From: Segatella hominis
GTDB taxonomy: Bacteria > Bacteroidota > Bacteroidia > Bacteroidales > Bacteroidaceae
Direction of reading: 5' to 3'
Length of the DNA stretch: 64,000 nt
Assembly: GCF_004535825.1 (NCBI RefSeq)
Contig: NZ_SGVY01000013.1
Location: forward strand, 1-64,000
The notes beneath the pieces were generated by a model. That model was not told the DNA's origin. It saw only the letters and a list, made by a program, of their open reading frames with translations, and did no database searches. A program made the translations under genes and the position numbers. Each line of letters begins with the position of its first letter. Position 1 is the first letter of the stretch. Of the stretch, positions 7,901 through 18,300 are shown piece by piece.

Positions 7901-9685
7901 TTAGTTGATATTCAGGAAGAATGGTAGAGCTGCTTGCACTGGTTCTTTTTCCTTCATATTACGTATCATTACAAATGGCTGGTAGAGGTTGCCGAGCGTC
8001 AGTTTCAACTGCTCGTCCAGATAGTTGCCACTATTGTCTGATACCTGAGAAAGGAGTTGCTCCATCCAGTCTGCCTGCATAGGGTATTCTGTCGTCTGAT
8101 AATCTGAAATCTTTGCCAACTGTGCCGCTTTGACAATGGCATCGTTCAGACTTCCGAATCCGTCAATCAGTTTGATCTTCTTGGCATCCGTTCCGAGCCA
8201 GACTCTTCCCTGAGCGATTTTTTCAACTTCCTCCACGTTCATCTTTCTTCCGTCAGCCACACGCTTGCGGAATAGGGCATAACCACGGTTGACATAAGCC
8301 TGTAGATGGGTGATTTCCTCCTGACTCCATGGGCGGGCTGTTCCGGCACCCATATAGGCGCTGTTCTTGTTGGTTTTTACTTCATCATACTTGAATCCTA
8401 ATTTCTTGGTCAGCAAGTCGCTGAAGTCTGGTAATGCTCCGAAGATACCGATACTGCCTGTCAGGGTAGTAGGCTGGGCCATTACATATCGTGCTCCCAT
8501 ACTCATGTAGTAAGCTCCAGAAGCAGCCATGCCTCCCATGGAAACAACTACAGGCTTCTTCTTGTTCAACTCGCTTACTGCATGCCAGATTTGTTCTGAG
8601 GCATAAGCGTCACCGCCACCGGAATTGATGCGGAGAACCACGGCTTTTACATTCTTGTCTTCTGCCAGTTCTTCCAGATCTCTGACGACATCAGAACTGA
8701 CTATCTGCTGCTCGTCTCCATAAATACTTGGAGTAGCCATTCTCACGATGCTACCCTGACAGTAATAGACAGCGATTTCGTCGCCCATCATATTGTTGTC
8801 ATTGATAGCAGCGTTGACATCTTTCATGGAAACCTGAGCTATCTTCTGGTCTGCTTTCAAACCGAGTTGTTTCTTTACGATATTCCTGATCTCATCATAA
8901 TAGCAGAAACCATCTACGAATTTACGTGATTTCAGGAGTTTGCTGTCGTCGAACACCATGAGCCCGTCTGCATAGTGATTGAGCGAATCCTTGCTGATTT
9001 TTCTACTGTTGGAAACATCCGTCAGCATCTGTTGCCAGAGTCCGTTGATATAGCGTGAAACCTGCTCACGGTTGGCATCACTCATCTTATCCTCGGTGTA
9101 GGTTTCCGTAAAACTTTTATATTTACCCACTTTTACCACCGTGAAATGGACGCCAAACTTGGCAGCCACATCCTTGATATATTGTGGTTGAGATGAGATT
9201 CCGTGCCAATCTATATTACCTTCTGGGTTTACATAAACCTGGTTGGCAATGGAGGCTAAATAGTAGCTGCCTTGCGAGAAGGCATCGCCGTAAGCAATAA
9301 TCCATTTGCCGCTTTTCTTGAAATCTGCGAGTGCATTGCGTATTTCCTGGATTGTGGCATAGTCAGCCTGTAAGGCACCAGCTTCCAGATAGATACCTTT
9401 TATCTTTTCTTCTGTCTTGGCTTTCTTGATGGCAGAAAGTATTTCGTTCATGCCGAGCGTGTTGAACTGGTTGCCGGTAATCTGCCCCAACCAATTATCT
9501 TCTGCTCTGTCGATGATTTCTCCTTGTAGCGTGAGCACCATGACCGATTTGTCTTTGATGGTAGGAGTGCTACTGCTGGAAGCAACCATGCCGATGAGAC
9601 TGATGAAGCCGAAAATGCCGAAGATGAGGCAAAAGGCAAAAAGACCAACAATGGTGGCTGCTGCATACTTGAAAAATTGTTTCAT
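7901..9685 (-). CDS. sppA: Signal peptide peptidase SppA (67-kDa type)
   Basis: A membrane-bound serine protease that degrades cleaved signal peptides. The protein has 594 residues, the long tandem-domain form. An N-terminal membrane anchor (about residues 7-35) is followed by two S49 domains. The catalytic dyad is visible: Lys190 in GKYKSFTE of the N-terminal domain and Ser389 in GGMAASGAYYMS of the C-terminal domain. The LRINSGGGDA segment (351-360) forms the substrate groove. It heads the leftward cluster with lpxK 39 bp downstream, and a good promoter lies upstream at 9722-9753. Confidence 0.94.
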   Translation of the reverse strand: MKQFFKYAAATIVGLFAFCLIFGIFGFISLIGMVASSSSTPTIKDKSVMVLTLQGEIIDRAEDNWLGQITGNQFNTLGMNEILSAIKKAKTEEKIKGIYLEAGALQADYATIQEIRNALADFKKSGKWIIAYGDAFSQGSYYLASIANQVYVNPEGNIDWHGISSQPQYIKDVAAKFGVHFTVVKVGKYKSFTETYTEDKMSDANREQVSRYINGLWQQMLTDVSNSRKISKDSLNHYADGLMVFDDSKLLKSRKFVDGFCYYDEIRNIVKKQLGLKADQKIAQVSMKDVNAAINDNNMMGDEIAVYYCQGSIVRMATPSIYGDEQQIVSSDVVRDLEELAEDKNVKAVVLRINSGGGDAYASEQIWHAVSELNKKKPVVVSMGGMAASGAYYMSMGARYVMAQPTTLTGSIGIFGALPDFSDLLTKKLGFKYDEVKTNKNSAYMGAGTARPWSQEEITHLQAYVNRGYALFRKRVADGRKMNVEEVEKIAQGRVWLGTDAKKIKLIDGFGSLNDAIVKAAQLAKISDYQTTEYPMQADWMEQLLSQVSDNSGNYLDEQLKLTLGNLYQPFVMIRNMKEKEPVQAALPFFLNIN

Positions 9686-9721
9686 ATCACGTCTTTGTTA
9701 CGTTAAAGTTCAGAATTTTCT

Positions 9722-9753
9722 GCAAATTTAGTAAAAAAGAAACAAACAACAAA
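9722..9753 (-). promoter_or_regulatory. Promoter of sppA operon
   Basis: Leftward TTTG, a 19-nt spacer and TAAATTTGC (9722-9730) match the Bacteroidetes consensus. Confidence 0.75.
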
Positions 9754-9796
9754 GTTATTTGTACGAAAATAACCAAAAAATAATGAAAATAAAGCG

Positions 9797-9826
9797 TTGT
9801 GTTAGCCGAAAATTACGTAACTTTGC
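9797..9826 (+). promoter_or_regulatory. Promoter of the two-domain esterase gene
   Basis: TTG (9797-9799), an 18-nt spacer and TAACTTTGC (9818-9826). It is divergent from the sppA promoter in the same 180-bp spacer. Confidence 0.65.
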
Positions 9827-9866
9827 ATACAAAAGATGAAATGTAAACCTAATCAATGATAAAGCA

Positions 9867-11339
9867 ATGAAAAAGTTATTTGCGTTTTGTGCTATGATGC
9901 TGGCGGTCATCAATCTGTCAGCTCAGTCAACAGCCCGTAAATTTGTACTGAAAAACAGTGCAGATGGTAAAAGTGAACTCACCTGTTATCTTCCTCAGAA
10001 TCCTACAGGTCGGGCAGTCGTAGATTGTCCTGGTGGGGGTTATTCTCACTTGGCAATGGATCATGAGGGTCATCAGTGGGCTGAGTTCTTCAATAAGCAG
10101 GGTATTGCCTTTTTTGTATTAAAATATCGCATGCCTAATGGAGATAGGAATATTCCTTTAGGGGATGCTTATCAAGCTATCCGTACGGTAAGAGATAGTG
10201 CATCTATATGGCATATAAATCCTCAGGATGTAGGTATCATGGGATTCTCTGCTGGTGGTCATCTTGCTTCTTCTGTCAGTACGCATGCAGAATATGCTGC
10301 TCGTCCTGATTTTTCTATACTTTTCTATCCGGTTATCTCGATGGATGAGCGCATTACTCATAAAGGCTCCTGCGTCAATTTCCTGGGTGATGAGCGCAAG
10401 TCTAATCCTAAGTTGATAGAAGAATGGTCTAATGACAAGGCTGTTCGTGGTCATCTGACGCCTCGTGCGATTCTTCTGATGTCGAATGACGACAATGTGG
10501 TTCCTCCTGTTACCAATGGCGTGGCTTATTATACCCGTATGCACCAGGCTGGAAACGATTGTGAACTGCATGTCTATCCAACTGGCGGTCATGGTTGGGG
10601 ATTCCGCAGCAATTTCAAGCATCACGACCAGATGCTTGCAGATCTGACGGCGTGGCTGCAGAGCTTTAAGGCTCCTAAAGAAAATGCTGTCCGTGTGGCA
10701 TGTATCGGCAATTCGATTACGGATGGATTTGGCATTATGAATGCGGAGGATAAAGGTTATCCAGCTCAGTTGCAGAAGAAGTTGGGAGCAGATTATGAGG
10801 TAAAAAACTTTGGTGTGTCTGCCCGTACGATGATGAACAAGGGTGATATTCCATACATGAAGGAGTTAGCTTGGAAGGATGCGCAGGCTTTCTTGCCTAA
10901 TATCGTAGTGATCAAGTTGGGCACCAATGACTCCAAGACTCATAATTGGGCGCATGGAGCAGAGGAATATAGTCAGAGTATGCAAGCGATGATAGACACT
11001 TTGAAGGCATTGCCAAGTCGTCCAGAGATTTATCTTTGTTCTCCAATTCCTGCTTTCAAGGGCAGTTGGACCATCAATGATAGTGTAATCGTGAATGGTG
11101 AAATTCCTGTGTTGCAGAAGTTGGCAAAGAAGAATAAGTGTCATTATCTCGACCTCCATTTCCAATTTACATTCAGCAATATGATGTTGGGTGATGGTAT
11201 TCATCCGAATGCCAAGGGTGCTGAGAAGTTGGCTGGTATCGTATATGAGGCTTTGACAAGTTCTGAGAAGGGAACCAAAGCGAAAGAGTCTCATGCAAAA
11301 GCAAAGAAATCCAAAAAGGTTTCTAAGAAGAGATCATAA
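9867..11339 (+). CDS. Secreted two-domain esterase (alpha/beta hydrolase + SGNH)
   Basis: A 490-residue exported protein (signal peptide MKKLFAFCAMMLAVINLSA) with two esterase domains. The first is an alpha/beta hydrolase of the acetyl-xylan/BD-FAE type: oxyanion region CPGGGY (54-59), nucleophile Ser128 in GFSAGGH, acidic residue in NDDNVV, and His242 in GGHGWGF. The second is a GDSL/SGNH hydrolase: Ser283 in GNSITDG, GTND at 352-355, and Asp443/His446 in DGIHPN. It probably removes acetyl or other ester groups from plant cell-wall glycans, matching the neighbouring pectinase. The tail is lysine-rich (KKSKKVSKKRS). Which esters each domain cleaves is not readable. Confidence 0.85.
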   Translation: MKKLFAFCAMMLAVINLSAQSTARKFVLKNSADGKSELTCYLPQNPTGRAVVDCPGGGYSHLAMDHEGHQWAEFFNKQGIAFFVLKYRMPNGDRNIPLGDAYQAIRTVRDSASIWHINPQDVGIMGFSAGGHLASSVSTHAEYAARPDFSILFYPVISMDERITHKGSCVNFLGDERKSNPKLIEEWSNDKAVRGHLTPRAILLMSNDDNVVPPVTNGVAYYTRMHQAGNDCELHVYPTGGHGWGFRSNFKHHDQMLADLTAWLQSFKAPKENAVRVACIGNSITDGFGIMNAEDKGYPAQLQKKLGADYEVKNFGVSARTMMNKGDIPYMKELAWKDAQAFLPNIVVIKLGTNDSKTHNWAHGAEEYSQSMQAMIDTLKALPSRPEIYLCSPIPAFKGSWTINDSVIVNGEIPVLQKLAKKNKCHYLDLHFQFTFSNMMLGDGIHPNAKGAEKLAGIVYEALTSSEKGTKAKESHAKAKKSKKVSKKRS

Positions 11340-11368
11340 CCCTTTTCTCTTAAAATAAAATACATAGT

Positions 11369-11445
11369 CCCACAGACTTCACCAATTTACACAGATTTAT
11401 TTTTTGACTTCAAAAAGATCTGTGTAAATTGGTGAAATCTGTGGG
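11369..11445. repeat. Long intergenic inverted repeat (family copy 1)
   Basis: Arms starting CCCACAGACTTCACCAATTT and ending in GTGGG pair over about 30 bp around a short loop. A related element occurs at 26468-26587. It may act as a terminator for the esterase gene. The rest of the spacer to ruvA (11446-11694) is AT-rich, with three short GATTCTC-type direct repeats at about 11541-11610 and no supported gene. Confidence 0.7.
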
Positions 11446-11694
11446 ATTTTTCAGTGTGTATAGGATTTGATTGATACCACATCCTTTCTTTTTTAGTGAT
11501 ATTTGGTAATAAAATACTTTTTGTGGCAATATTTTCCCTGATTCTCCGTTTATTAAATATTATTTAATAGATTCTCTGATATTTAATGGATAGATTCTCT
11601 GTTATTTATGATAATTCCCTGTTTTGGGGGAATTGTTCCGAGATGTATTGAATGATAGCAAAAATAAAGTAGCGTAAAATAAAAAAGCATAAAG

Positions 11695-12309
11695 ATGATA
11701 GAATATATCAAGGGAGAACTGACAGACTTGACTCCTACCATGGCTGTTCTGGAAACTGCTGGGGTAGGATATGGACTTAACATATCACTGAATACTTATA
11801 CGGCTATTCAGGGAAAAGCAACGGTGAAACTCTATGTACATGAAGTACTGGTGGCAGGCGGAAGAGATGATTCCTATACTCTTTTCGGCTTTGCCAGCAA
11901 ACAGGAAAGGGAACTTTATCGCCTGCTCATCACTGTGTCTGGAGTGGGTGCTAATACCGCGAGGATGATTCTTTCCTCCTTGTCTCCTTCTGAACTCTGC
12001 AATGTGATTTCCTCTGGAGATGAGAAAATACTGAAAAGCGTGAAAGGCATCGGACTGAAAACGGCACAACGTATCATTATTGACCTCAGGGACAAAATTG
12101 TGTCTTTGGGTATTGCCAATGAATTACCTGCCAATGGAGGTAATGTGGATATGGTCAACAATGATGTGAAGGATGAGGCAGTGAGTGCGCTTACCATGCT
12201 TGGATTCTCTCCAGCTCCTTCCGCTAAGGTGGTCATAGAAATCCTGAAAGCGAAACCTGATCTCAAGGTGGAGGAAGTAATCAAGTTGGCCTTGAAGCAG
12301 ATTAAATAA
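11695..12309 (+). CDS. ruvA: Holliday junction DNA helicase subunit RuvA
   Basis: RuvA binds four-way junctions and loads RuvB for branch migration in recombination repair. The 204-residue protein has the N-terminal OB domain ([15 protein letters not shown]), the tandem helix-hairpin-helix segments ([15 protein letters not shown] and [16 protein letters not shown]), and the C-terminal RuvB-contacting domain after a short linker. The length is normal. sprA starts 17 bp downstream, a linkage seen in other Bacteroidetes. Confidence 0.95.
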   Translation: MIEYIKGELTDLTPTMAVLETAGVGYGLNISLNTYTAIQGKATVKLYVHEVLVAGGRDDSYTLFGFASKQERELYRLLITVSGVGANTARMILSSLSPSELCNVISSGDEKILKSVKGIGLKTAQRIIIDLRDKIVSLGIANELPANGGNVDMVNNDVKDEAVSALTMLGFSPAPSAKVVIEILKAKPDLKVEEVIKLALKQIK

Positions 12310-12325
12310 TTTTCACGACAGTTTT

Positions 12326-15300
12326 TTGATGTTTAGAATAAAAAATATAAAATACGCATATTTGTTGATGGCATTGCTCTTGACTTCAGTCATTGGCAAT
12401 GCCATCGGCTTGCCGTACCTTCAAGATGACAGAACTCGCAACAGAAACCAGCAGTCTGACATCTCGCGGCAAAAAAAACAGGGCTCTCAGAAACGACAAA
12501 ATACACAAAATTCAAGGAATGGAGCTGCTGCAAAGAACGGGACTGCTGCGAAGAATAGAATCACAGCACAGCCAATTCTTTCTGATGAGGATTCTATTCC
12601 TGATAGTCTGCTGCACCCCCGTTGGCCTGTGCAGCGCACCCAACCGATTACCCTCAGCGACCTTTACCAAAGTCCGCTCGACCTGCAGCGCCCTGACAAC
12701 ATGAAGTATCAGGTGGAGTATAATGATACGCTCGACCGATATGTGATTGGTAATCGGCTCGGGAATACTTGGATTACTGCGCCTATCATGCTTACACCGA
12801 AGGAGTATCTCGTCTGGAGCGAGATGCAGGAACGTAATGCCTATTACCGTAAGCAGAATGATGAAATCTTCAAGGCTAAGGGTAAGGAGAAATTCGACTT
12901 TACGGATATGCACTTTGATTTAGGACCGGCTGAGAAGATTTTCGGTCCGGGTGGTATTCGTGTGAAAACGCAGGGTACGGCCGAATTGAAGTTTGGTGTG
13001 AAGAAAAAAAATGTGGATAATCCTTCGCTTCCTATCCGAAACCGCAAGACGACGATGATGGATTTCGATGAGAAAATCAATCTCAATGTTAATGGTCGTG
13101 TCGGTGATAAGGTCAATATGAACTTGAACTACAACACGGATGCTACTTTCGATTATGATGCTCAGAATATGAAGCTCAAGTACGATGGCAAGGAAGATGA
13201 AATCATCAAACTCGTAGAGGCGGGTAATGTGTCTTTTCCTTCCAACTCGTCACTCATTCGTGGAGCCAGCAGTCTTTTCGGCTTCCGCACCGATTTGCAG
13301 TTTGGTAAACTCAAGTTGCAAACCGTCATTTCCCAGAAGAAGTCTTCCTCCAAAAGCGTTTCCTCTAAGGGTGGCGTCCAGCTTACGCCTTTTGAAAAGA
13401 ACGTGACCGACTATGAGGAGAACAAGCACTTCTTCCTTTCACAATACTTCCGCAACCATTATGATGGATGGATGCAGAAATTGCCTAACCTTACTACCGG
13501 TATTACCATCAACCGCGTGGAGGTTTGGGTTACCAATAAGACGGGTTCGTCTGAGAATACGAGAAACATCGTGGCGCTTACCGACTTGGGTGAAAACGAG
13601 AAGGTAAGCAATCCGATGTGGGCTGTGGGAGGAACCGTGGTCCCAGCCAACAAGGCGAATACGGAGTATGATGCAATGGTCAACCAGTATAGTGCTGCCC
13701 GTGATGCGAATCAGACTTCTTCTACGCTGGAAGGTGCTGGACTTGTCGGTGGTAATGATTTTGAAAAGTTGGAGAATGCGCGTCTTCTGAATTCATCGGA
13801 ATATACGGTGAATACAGCGATGGGTTATATTTCCTTGCGAAACCAGTTGCAGACCGACCAGGTTCTGGCAGTGGCATACGAATATACGTATGGTGGTGTC
13901 ACTTATCAGGTGGGTGAGTTTGCCAGCGACGTTACTGACACCAAGCAGGGTCTCTTCGTGAAATCTCTCAAGAATACCAGCAACAATCCGCAGCAGGGCA
14001 ACTGGAAACTGATGATGAAAAACGTCTATAACTTAGCTTCCCAGATAGAGAAGGAAAAGTTCAGACTCGACGTGAAATTCCAGAGCGATACGACGGGTGT
14101 TTATATCACCTATATCCCTGAAAAGCAAGTGAAGCAGACACCACTCATCAAGGTATTGGGAGCCGATCGTCTTGACAATAATAACAATGCTCATAGCAAT
14201 GGTTACTACGACTACGTAGAGGGTTATACGGTTTCCAACGGAAGCGTCTTCATTCCTAAAGTAGAACCTTTCGGTAGTTATATGTACGAATATCTGAAGA
14301 GTAAGGGCGTGGCTGCTGAACAGGCGGAGAAATATGCCTTTACGGCTCTTTATGACAGTACGAAGACGGTAGCCAAACAGATAGCCGAGAAGAACAAGTA
14401 CCTGCTGGTGGGTCAGTTCAAGGGTTCTTCTTCCAATGTCATTTCCCTCGGAGCATACAATGTTCCGCAGGGTTCGGTGATGGTGACTGCCGGTGGTGTT
14501 ACGCTCACCGAAGGTTCTGACTATTCTGTAGATTACAATGCCGGTGAAGTGACGATTCTCAATCAGAGCATCATCGATGCAGGAACACCCGTCAATGTTT
14601 CGCTTGAAAGCAATACCGACTATGGTATGATGCGCAAGACGATGTTTGGACTCAACTGGGAATACGACTTCTCGAAGAATTTCCAACTGAGCGGTACGTT
14701 CCAGCATTTGAGTGAACAACCGCTCCTCACCAAGGTGGCTATGGGAGAGGAACCGGTGAAGAATACCCTCTGGGGTATCAACATCAACTGGAAGAAGGAA
14801 AGTCAGTGGCTGACGAATGTGCTCGACAAGATTCCGTTCCTGCATCTTACTCAACCATCGCAGATTTCCTTTACTGGAGAGTTTGCCCAACTGATTGCCG
14901 GACAGGCGAGCGGAACACAGGACAATGCTTCTTATCTGGATGATTTCGAGTCCACCAAGAGCAGTATTGATGTGATGACTCCTACCTCATGGTTCCTCTC
15001 CAGCGTTCCTTCCATGTTCCCTGAAAATAAGGACAAAACGGGATTGACGAGTGGATTCAACAGAAGCCAGATGGCATGGTACACAATCGACCCACTTTTC
15101 AACAGAAAGGGTAGTACGCTGACTCCGGGACATATCAAGAGCGACCTCAACCAGTTGAGCAATCACTATGTGAGAGCCATCTACATGAGAGAGTTGTTCC
15201 CACTTCGTCAACAACAGACCTATAGTACGGAGACGAGTACAGTGAATGCGATGAACATTGCCTTCTATCCGAATGAGCGCGGTCCGTACAACTTCAATGT

Positions 15301-18300
15301 GGCTGATCTCCAGGCGGACGGAACCCTTGCCAATCCTCAGAAGCACTGGGGTGGTATGATGCGCAAGTTGGATACGAATGACTTCGAGCAGGCGAATGTG
15401 GAATATATCGAATTCTGGATGCTGGACCCATTCATCTATAGCAATCAGCAGCCTGATGCCCGTCTCTATGGCGGTGATTTCTATATCAACTTAGGAGAAA
15501 TCAGTGAGGATATTCTCCGTGATGGAAAGAAATTCTATGAGAGTGGAATGCCTGTGGATGGCAGCAACAGTTTTACCTACTCTCAGTGGGGTAAGATCCC
15601 TACGCAGAGTACGGTTACTTATGCCTTTGCCACAACCAGTGGAAGCCGTGCCTTGCAGGATGTGGGTTTCAACGGACTTACTGATGCGGAGGAACAGGAA
15701 TTCTATCGCAGCGCCTACCTCGACCAGATACAGGGCAAGGTCAATCAGGCGGTTTTCGACAGTATCTTTGCTGACCCAGCCCGTGATGATTATCACTATT
15801 ACCGTGGTTCTGACTGGGATCAGATGCAGGCGCCTATCTTGTACCGCTATAAATTCATCAACAATCCGCAGGGCAACTCTCCGGATAGCGATAGCCGTAC
15901 CGAGAGCTATGATACTTCCTATAAATCTACACCGGATGTGGAAGATATCAACCAGGACTACACCCTCAATGAATATGAGAAGTATTTCCAGTATCATGTC
16001 AGCATCCGTCCGGAAGACCTTGTGGTGGGTAAGAACTATATCGTTGATAAACGGGAATATACACCAAGTTTACCTAATGGAACGAAGAATGAGACGGTCA
16101 CCTGGTACCAGTTCCGTATCCCGGTAGATCAGTATGAATCGAGGGTGGGCAATATCAATGACTTCTCCAGCATCCGCTTTATGCGTATGTTCCTTACCAA
16201 TTTTGAGAAACCTATCGTGATGCGTTTCGGAACTCTGGATCTGGTACGTGGCACCTGGCGTACTTACGACCAGCCGCTCAGTGCTGCCAATGGTGGTACG
16301 CTGGAAGCAAGTGCGGTGAGCATCGAGGAAAATGCCGAGAAAACTCCGGTCAACTATGTGCTTCCTCCTGGCATCCGTCGTGGGCAGGACCCTTCTCAAC
16401 CTCAGTTGGTGGAGGAGAATGAACAGGCGCTGAGCCTTGTGGTCAAGAATTTAAGTACCGGTGAGGCCAAGGCGGTTTACAAGAATACCACCCTCGACCT
16501 GCGTCAGTATAAGCGCATCCAGATGTTTACCCATGCCAATGCACTCGCTCAGAACACCACCGACCTGAGAGATAACCAACTCTCTGTGTTCATCCGTCTG
16601 GGTAATGACTATAAGAACAACTATTATGAATATGAGATTCCGCTGAAGTTGACTCCGGAAGGTAAGTACAGTCGCCGTTCATTGGAAGACTGCAAGGCTG
16701 TATGGCCTGAGGAAAATATGCTCGATATCCAGATGAGTGTGTTCACCGCCCTGAAGAAGGAACGCAACAAGGCCAAGGCAATGGGCATGGCTTCGTTCTC
16801 GCAGCCTTTCGTGGCTTATGACAGCAATCATCCGAACAACAAGATGACCTTGGTGGGAAATCCTACCTTGGGTGAGGTGAAAACCATGATGATTGGTGTT
16901 CGCAACAACTCTGGCGATGTGAAGAGCGGTGAAGTCTGGGTCAACGAACTCCGACTTCTGGAACATAACAACAAGGGTGGATGGGCTGCGAATGCCAATC
17001 TGAATGTTCAGTTGTCTGACTGGGGTAGTGTCAATGCTACTGGTCGTTATACCAGCGAGGGATTCGGTGGACTGGAAGACAAGGTGGCAAGTCGCAGTAC
17101 CGACAGTTATGGGGCGTACAGCGTGACTACGAGCTTGGAAATGGGTAAGTTCTTCCCTGACAAGGCGAAGGTGAGCATACCTTTATATTATAGTGTGACC
17201 AAGGAGAAGACTTCTCCGAAGTACAATCCGCTGGATACAGATATGGAACTCCAGGATGCACTGGATGCTACAGGCTCTAAGGCGGAACGGGATTCTATCG
17301 AGAATATTGCTGTAACGAAGGTGGTGAATACCAACTTCTCCATCTCCAATGCCCGTGTCGGAATTGCTACTAAGCGCCATCCGATGCCTTACGACCCTGC
17401 CAACTTCTCGTTCTCCTACAGTCATTCCCACCAGCATACACAGGGCGAGACGACGGTCTATGAGAATGAAGACAACTGGCGCGGTTCGCTCGACTATTCC
17501 TGGACTCCGGTCTATAAGGCATGGGAACCTTTCAAGAAGTTGAAGAACAAGAGCAAGTGGTTGGATATCCTGAAGCGCTTCGGACTGAACTGGCTGCCGC
17601 AGAATGTGGCGTTCAATACGGAGATGACCCGCAACTATTATGAGTTGCAGGAACGCGATATGGAATCGACGGAGAATTCACAGTTGCCTCTGTCGTTCAG
17701 CGAACAGTTCCTCTGGAACCGTGAGTTCTCTATGCGTTGGGACTTGACCAAGAATCTGCACATGAACTTCCAGAGTGCCACCCATGCGCAGATAGAAGAA
17801 CCTTATACCCCAATCAATAAGGACCTCTATGCTGACCAGTACCATGCCTGGAAAGATTCTGTTTGGACCAGCATCAAGCACTGGGGAGCACCATTGGATT
17901 ATAATCAGACCTTTACGGCTTCCTATCAGTTGCCGCTCAATCTGATTCCAATCTTCGACTGGGTTAATGCCGATGCTTCCTACAATTCCACCTATTCCTG
18001 GAACAAGGGTACGGAGGATGAGGACGGTGTTTCGTATGGAAATACCATCAACACAAATCGCAGTTTAAACCTCAATGGTACGTTCAATCTGGTGAAACTC
18101 TACAATCATGTACCGTTCCTCAAGGCTGCCAACCAGAAGTTTGACAAGGAACCTTCCCGCTCGCAGATTCAGAAAAAGAAGCAGGAGAAGGAAAAGGCTA
18201 AACAGGAGGCGCAGAAGCGCAAACAGGAATTGGCTAAGGTTCGCCAGGAGGCAATCGATGCTGGTAAGGATCCTGAGGAGGCTGTGAAGGAGTGGACAAG

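Noticed and set aside
11541-11610. Three GATTCTC-type direct repeats before ruvA as a CRISPR-like array
   Set aside because: Units are short and imperfect, and spacing is irregular. There are no spacer-repeat units and no cas genes.
14033-14890. A 285-codon leftward frame inside sprA
   Set aside because: Antisense shadow. No start signal or recognisable domain.
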